The notes under the pieces are model-generated. The model had not been told where the DNA came from and ran no database searches. It saw only the letters and a list, made by a program, of their open reading frames with translations. Positions 24,423 to 28,666 of a stretch of 28,666 nt of DNA are shown piece by piece; the stretch's first letter is position 1; each line of letters starts with the position of its first letter. Position numbers and translations under genes: made by a program. The DNA lies in assembly GCA_016188575.1 (NCBI GenBank), contig JACPHN010000235.1:1-28666 (forward strand), written 5' to 3'. The stretch is from Candidatus Schekmanbacteria bacterium (GTDB taxonomy: Bacteria > CSSED10-310 > JACPHN01).

Positions 24423-27400
24423 GTGAGCCCGGACGCTGCCGTGGCCGGCGCGCCCCAGGGCGCGCCGGCGGACGAGCTCCCGGCGGCGGTGGCGCCGGCA
24501 GCCGCACCGCGCGGTGACGAAGCGCCGCGCGTGGCACTGCTACCCGAAGCATCCGGCATGGCGATCGCGCTGGCGGGAGCGGACGCAGGAGAGGCGGAGA
24601 GGGCGCCGGTGCGGTTTTCCAGTCGGGTGACGCGGCTGTCGATTGGCGGCGAGGTGATGCTGGGAGCCCGGCGCGGCGCGTTGACGTGGCGGCCGGTCGC
24701 GGGCGGGCTCGCGGCCGAGCATGGGCGCGGCGTGAGCGAGCGCTACGTGGTGGACGGCGGTCGCGTCGAGCAGGTCTTCGCGCTGGCCGAGCTGCCGGCT
24801 GTGGCCGGCGACGGCGAGCTGTCGCTCGCGCTGGACACCGAGACCAGCATGGCAGGGCCGGTGGTCCGGCGCCAGCGCGGGCGGGGCGGGTGGCACGAGA
24901 TGCGCGGGCACTCGGATGCGCTGCTGTTCGCGGATCGCGGTGGGCGCGGCACGATCGCCTATTACGGAGCGCGCGCGGTAGACGCCGCGGGGCGCGTCGA
25001 GGAGATCGCACCCGAGTGGCACGCCGGGACCATCGTCCTGCGGGTTTCCGCGGCCTTCATGGCGACCGCGCGATTTCCGCTGGTGATCGATCCGTGGATC
25101 GAGCTCGCCGGATCGGCGCCGCGCGAGGCCGGCGTTAGCCACGGGTCCGGGGCGACGGATCAGCCGGTGGTCGCGCTGGACGCGAGCGACCGGCCGCTCG
25201 TCGCCTGGAGGCAGTACACGAGCGGCGCGGACCAGATTTTCCTGAAAGCGTGGAGCGGTGAGGACTGGAGCGAGCTCGGCGGGTCGGCGACCGGCGGTCT
25301 CGCCGGCGGCGAGGCCGACCAGGCGGAGGATCCGGCGATCGCGGTCGACAGCCGCGGATACCCCGTCGTCGCCTGGTCGGAGACCGACCTCGGCGCGGGG
25401 CGGATTCAGGTGCGCCGCTGGGATGGCGCCGCCTGGGAGGATCTCGGCAGCTCGCCCTCGTGGGGCGCGCGGGCGATCATCGCGATGTCGCTGACCCCGG
25501 CTGTGGCCGTCGATGGCGAGGATCGGCCGCTCGTCGCCTGGTCCGAGGACGCCGGCGGCAACAGGGAGATTTACGTGCGCCGCTGGAACGGCGCTGCCTG
25601 GGAAGAGCTCGGCGGCTCCGCGACAAGCGGCGGCATCAGCAATACCGCCGGCAGCTCCACGGCGCCGGCGATCGCGGTCGACGCCGATGGCGCGATCTCC
25701 GTGAGCTGGGACGAGAGCGACGACGGCGGCGGTCACGTCTACCTGAAAAGGTGGAACGGCGAGAGCTGGGAGGAGCTCGCGGGGTCGGCGTCCGGCGCCG
25801 GGGTTGGGCTCGGCTCCGCCGCGGCGTACCAGTCGACGACCTCCCGCGACGCTTCGGGAGCTCCGGTGGTCGCGTGGGTCGACTATGGCGCGGGTGCGGG
25901 GCAGGCGTACCTGTTGCGCTACAACGGCGCGAGCTGGGAGGAGCTCGCGGGCTCGGCGAGCGGCGGTGGAGTCTCAGGGGCGCCGTGGGGAGTCGACGAC
26001 ATGGCGATGACCGCGGGCAGCGGGGCGGGCGGGCCGACGGTGGCGTGGAGCGAGGACGTGGACGGCACGGAGCAGATTCACGCGCGGCAATGGGACGGGA
26101 CGACCTGGCAGGAGCTCGGCGGCTCGGCCACAGGCGGCGGCATCAGCGACACGACCGAAGGTTCCTACGCGCCGGCGGTGGCTCACGATCGCGCGGGTCG
26201 CCCCGTGGTGGCGTGGACGACGCAGTGGGGACGCTACACGCGCACGTTTCTGGCGCGGTGGAACGGGGCGGCGTGGCAGGCGCTGGGCTCGTCGCAGCCG
26301 GGGCAGGGGATTTCGGCCGGGCTCGGGTCTCGCGAGGGCGCGATGGCGGTGGCCGCGGGCGACAGGCCGTTCGTGGCCTGGCGCACGGAGGCAGGCGGCT
26401 TCTTCAGCGTCTACCTGCGGCAATGGGACGGGGTCGAGTGGGCGGAGGTCGCGGGTTCGGCGAGCGGCGGTGGGATCAGCGGCGGCGCGAGCGCCGCGTA
26501 CGCGCCCGCGGTGGCCGCGACGCGCGCCGGAGACCCGGTGGTCGCCTGGCAGGACACGCCTGGAGGCGTCGGGCAAATCTACCTGAAGGCGTTCATCGGC
26601 GGCGCGTGGGCGGAGCTCGGGGGCTCCGCGAGCGGCGGCGGGGTCAGCGCCACGGCGGGTGAAAGTTACGCGGCCGCGCTGGCGCTGGACGGCAGCGACC
26701 GGCCATGGGTCGCCTGGGAAGACCTGAGCTCCGGAAACGCTGAAATCTACCTCAAGATGTGGACGGGCGCGGCGTGGGCGGAGGTCGGCGGCTCGGCCAC
26801 GGGCGGCGGCGTGAGCGACACCGCGGACAGCTCGACGGCGCCCGCAGTGGCGGTCGACGCGAGCGGCCAGGCGGTCGTGGCCTGGCAGGAAACTGTCTCC
26901 GGTGCCGGCGAGATCCACGTGCGCCGCTGGAACGGGACGAGCTGGGAGGAGCTCGCGGGCTCGGCGAGCGGCGGCGGGATCAGCGCGACGGCGGCGGAGT
27001 CGGCGGCGCCCGCGGTGGCGGTCGACGCGGCAGGGCAGGTCTTCGTCGCGTGGACGGAGACTGTGGGCGGCGACGAGGAGATCTACCTGCGCTCCTGGAA
27101 CGGGGCGTCGTGGGCGGAGCTCGGCGGTTCCGCGAGCGCGGGAGGGATCAGCGCGGCGGCGGGATGGTCGGGCGAGGCGTCGCTGGCGCTCGATGGCGAG
27201 GGCCGCCCCGTAGTTTCGTGGTCGCAGTCGTGGCTGAACGATGGCGCGGCCGAGCTCGACATCTACTTGCGGCGCTGGAACGGCGCGACCTGGGTCGAGC
27301 TCGACGGCTCGGCGACGGGAGGCGGGGTGAGCGCGACCTATTCGCGCGACCCGAGCGTCGGCGATGGTCAATCGTACGGTTCGACCGTGGCGCTGCTCGC

Positions 27401-28666
27401 CGACGGCAGCCCCGCGGTGGCGTGGATGGACGAGATGTCGATGTCGTCGGGAGCAGCGGTCTACTTCCGCGCCCACCACAACCCGCCTGACGCGCACCGC
27501 GCGCTCGCGCAGCTCGAGGCGGACGGCGTGACCGTCATCCCCGCCGGCGGCGCGACGCGGAGCCCGAGCATCGTCTTCAAAGGCGCTTACGAGGCGGTGT
27601 CCTCGGGCGGCGACGATGGTGTGCGCATGGAGGTCGAGGTAGCCACGGTGGACGGGGCTTTCCTCGGAGCGGCGTCGGCCGCGTCACCGGCAGGTAGCGA
27701 GGGCGTGCCCGTCGCCGCGGCGGTGTCGGGGCTCGGCGAGGGCGGCTATCGGTGGCAGGCCCGCGCCGTGGACGCGCTCGGGTCGAGCAGCGCCTGGACG
27801 ACGTTCGGAACGGATGCCGGGAGTGGCAGCGAGGAAGCGCACTTCGTAGTGGACGTGACCGCGCCGCCGGGTGTCGTGTTGGCGGCGCCCGCGGACGGCA
27901 CCGCAACGCGCGACGCGACTCCGGGGCTGCGCTGCGAGGCGGCCACGGATGTGAACGGCGTGCTACTCTATGGATTTCAGCTCGCCGTGGCGGCGGACTC
28001 GGGCTTCGCGTCGCCGCTTCTGGACGCGTGGTCCACGTCGGCGACCTTTGTGCCGCCGAGCGCGCTCCCCGATGGGGCGTACCGGTGGCGGGCGCGCGCG
28101 GTCGACACCGCCGGGAATGCCGGGGACTGGAGTGCGGCCTGGACCGTCAGCGTGGACACGTCGGTGCCGGCGGCGGTGAGCCTGCTGGCCCCGGCGGACG
28201 GCGCCGTGACGAATGACCCGGCGCCCGCGCTCGAGTGGAGCGCCGAAAGTGCGAAATCCAGCTCCTCCCGCCACCTCAACCCGCCCCCCGCAAGCTGGGG
28301 GAGGGGGGAGGTCCGCGCGCCAGTGACGCTGACTCCGCGAGCGGAGGGAGTCAGCGAAACGGGAAATCGGCTCTATCGGGTGCAGCTCGCGAGCGACGCC
28401 GCGTTTGCGGTTCCGGTGGATTTCTACACCTCGGCCGCGAGCTTTGTCCCGGCCGAGCCGCTGAGTGACGGCACGTGGTACTGGCGGGTGGCCGCGGAAA
28501 GCGACGCCGGTCCGTGGAGCGAGTGGAGCGCGGCGTGGCGGTTTTTGGTCGACACGACTCCGCCCGAGGCGCGGCTCATCGAGCCCGCGGATGGGGCGAG
28601 CCGGCCCGCGGGCGGCACGGTCACGTTTGCCTGGGACGCGGCGGGGCACGACGCCGAGCGCTACGA
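24423..28666 (+). CDS. Giant secreted/surface protein: propeller-type repeats then Ig/FN3-like domains (3' end outside window), at least 1414 aa
   Basis: The frame is open without a stop from 24375 to the right edge; the nominal start is GTG at 24423, but the true start is probably the frame-shifted ATG at 24359. An Ala/Pro linker is followed by a beta-rich domain (about 24580-25110) ending FPLVIDPWIELAG, common in large surface proteins of this type of bacterium. Next come about fourteen units of roughly 56 residues with AVDxxGxPVVAW, IYLRRWNGxxWxELGGSA and GGGIS motifs (25160-27440). Ig/FN3-like units follow (from about 27490), with YRWRARAVDTAGN, YYWRVA-type strands and DTTPP junctions. 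A palindromic repeat interrupts one Ig-like unit in frame (28262-28312). The likely role is adhesion or binding outside the cell; no catalytic motif is seen. Confidence 0.85.
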   Translation, partial: MSPDAAVAGAPQGAPADELPAAVAPAAAPRGDEAPRVALLPEASGMAIALAGADAGEAERAPVRFSSRVTRLSIGGEVMLGARRGALTWRPVAGGLAAEHGRGVSERYVVDGGRVEQVFALAELPAVAGDGELSLALDTETSMAGPVVRRQRGRGGWHEMRGHSDALLFADRGGRGTIAYYGARAVDAAGRVEEIAPEWHAGTIVLRVSAAFMATARFPLVIDPWIELAGSAPREAGVSHGSGATDQPVVALDASDRPLVAWRQYTSGADQIFLKAWSGEDWSELGGSATGGLAGGEADQAEDPAIAVDSRGYPVVAWSETDLGAGRIQVRRWDGAAWEDLGSSPSWGARAIIAMSLTPAVAVDGEDRPLVAWSEDAGGNREIYVRRWNGAAWEELGGSATSGGISNTAGSSTAPAIAVDADGAISVSWDESDDGGGHVYLKRWNGESWEELAGSASGAGVGLGSAAAYQSTTSRDASGAPVVAWVDYGAGAGQAYLLRYNGASWEELAGSASGGGVSGAPWGVDDMAMTAGSGAGGPTVAWSEDVDGTEQIHARQWDGTTWQELGGSATGGGISDTTEGSYAPAVAHDRAGRPVVAWTTQWGRYTRTFLARWNGAAWQALGSSQPGQGISAGLGSREGAMAVAAGDRPFVAWRTEAGGFFSVYLRQWDGVEWAEVAGSASGGGISGGASAAYAPAVAATRAGDPVVAWQDTPGGVGQIYLKAFIGGAWAELGGSASGGGVSATAGESYAAALALDGSDRPWVAWEDLSSGNAEIYLKMWTGAAWAEVGGSATGGGVSDTADSSTAPAVAVDASGQAVVAWQETVSGAGEIHVRRWNGTSWEELAGSASGGGISATAAESAAPAVAVDAAGQVFVAWTETVGGDEEIYLRSWNGASWAELGGSASAGGISAAAGWSGEASLALDGEGRPVVSWSQSWLNDGAAELDIYLRRWNGATWVELDGSATGGGVSATYSRDPSVGDGQSYGSTVALLADGSPAVAWMDEMSMSSGAAVYFRAHHNPPDAHRALAQLEADGVTVIPAGGATRSPSIVFKGAYEAVSSGGDDGVRMEVEVATVDGAFLGAASAASPAGSEGVPVAAAVSGLGEGGYRWQARAVDALGSSSAWTTFGTDAGSGSEEAHFVVDVTAPPGVVLAAPADGTATRDATPGLRCEAATDVNGVLLYGFQLAVAADSGFASPLLDAWSTSATFVPPSALPDGAYRWRARAVDTAGNAGDWSAAWTVSVDTSVPAAVSLLAPADGAVTNDPAPALEWSAESAKSSSSRHLNPPPASWGRGEVRAPVTLTPRAEGVSETGNRLYRVQLASDAAFAVPVDFYTSAASFVPAEPLSDGTWYWRVAAESDAGPWSEWSAAWRFLVDTTPPEARLIEPADGASRPAGGTVTFAWDAAGHDAERY
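25160..27440 (+). repeat. Tandem coding repeat, about 14 units of about 168 bp
   Basis: Successive units begin near PAVAVDASGQ-type sequence and end GGSASGGGIS. The spacing between the units at 26841 and 27009 is exactly 168 bases. Units 1-13 keep the VAW and W-NG-W-EL core. Unit 14 (about 27388-27470) keeps only the first half. Each unit is the size of one beta-propeller blade. Confidence 0.8.
28262..28312 (+). repeat. Dispersed GC-rich palindromic repeat, copy 3 (inside propeller gene)
   Basis: It shares the CCCCCCGCAAGC loop region and flanking CCTC/GGGGAGG arms with copy 1, but its outer parts have diverged. It is read in the same frame as copy 1 (PPPASWGR against PPPASVGR). It splits an Ig-like unit between LEWSA and LYRVQLASD. 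A second palindrome, CTGACTCC/GGAGTCAG, follows at about 28328-28353. Confidence 0.65.

Noticed and set aside
24047-24517. 156-codon open frame as a separate gene
   Set aside because: Only its part from 24359 has a ribosome binding site and a signal peptide. The remainder crosses the palindromic repeat and the promoter region.
25143-27440. Regular repeats as a CRISPR array
   Set aside because: The 168-base units vary in sequence, are coding throughout and have no spacer structure. No cas genes are present; IscB is not evidence of CRISPR.
25974-27497. 507-codon minus-strand frame and 400-codon plus-strand frame (25460-26662)
   Set aside because: Both are shadows of the tandem repeats. The frame with the VVAW/RWNG repeats continues without a stop to the window edge and carries all the protein-like signal.

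Overview
The window is uniformly GC-rich chromosomal DNA. It holds secreted and surface proteins, a sigma-54-type regulator beside a Ser/Thr kinase, a degenerate member of what looks like the MXAN_6640 metalloprotease family, dockerin-like and Pro/Thr-rich linkers, and a B12-type radical SAM enzyme. Together these suggest a Gram-negative bacterium of the former Deltaproteobacteria (Myxococcota, Desulfobacterota or Binatota-like). This is inferred from gene content only; there is no rRNA or other phylogenetic marker here.

Layout. 1-1203 (+): the tail of a Cys-rich protein and a secreted protein of unknown function, in one operon. 1522-3981 (-): an exported papain-like cysteine peptidase candidate with two tandem carbohydrate-binding-like domains. 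4594-8951 (+): a TonB-dependent receptor followed by a cobalamin-binding radical SAM enzyme. 9002-10255 (+): a membrane diguanylate cyclase. 10316-about 11970: an IS200/IS605-like element with no transposase, carrying an omega-RNA region and an intact iscB, the RNA-guided nuclease related to the ancestor of Cas9. Its last codons overlap the start codon of a rhomboid protease gene (11978-13831), which overlaps dinB (13803-15014). 14971-17199 (-): a zinc-ligand-less metalloprotease-like surface protein and a small dockerin-like protein. 17416-23086 (+): a tightly coupled pair, a GAF/AAA+/Fis regulator with an altered GAFTGA loop and a 1336-residue kinase-ATPase-TPR protein started by TTG. 23073-23888 (-): an exported protein of unknown function. 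24359 to the right edge (+): a very long open frame encoding about fourteen 56-residue propeller-type repeats and then Ig/FN3-like domains. Its signal peptide lies in a different frame, so the gene appears frameshifted near 24423.

How the parts connect. The receptor and radical SAM gene could form a cofactor-uptake and cofactor-use pair. The regulator and kinase almost certainly form one signalling unit. The peptidase, dockerin-like, metalloprotease-like and propeller proteins form a secreted or surface set.

The less expected observations are the complete IscB/omega-RNA locus, and a dispersed GC-rich palindromic repeat found three times. Two copies sit inside long reading frames, are translated in the same frame as a PPPASxGR-type peptide, and leave the host frame open. 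Other points of interest are the altered sigma-54 loop, the catalytically dead metalloprotease homologue, and a duplicated module at the end of the radical SAM protein.
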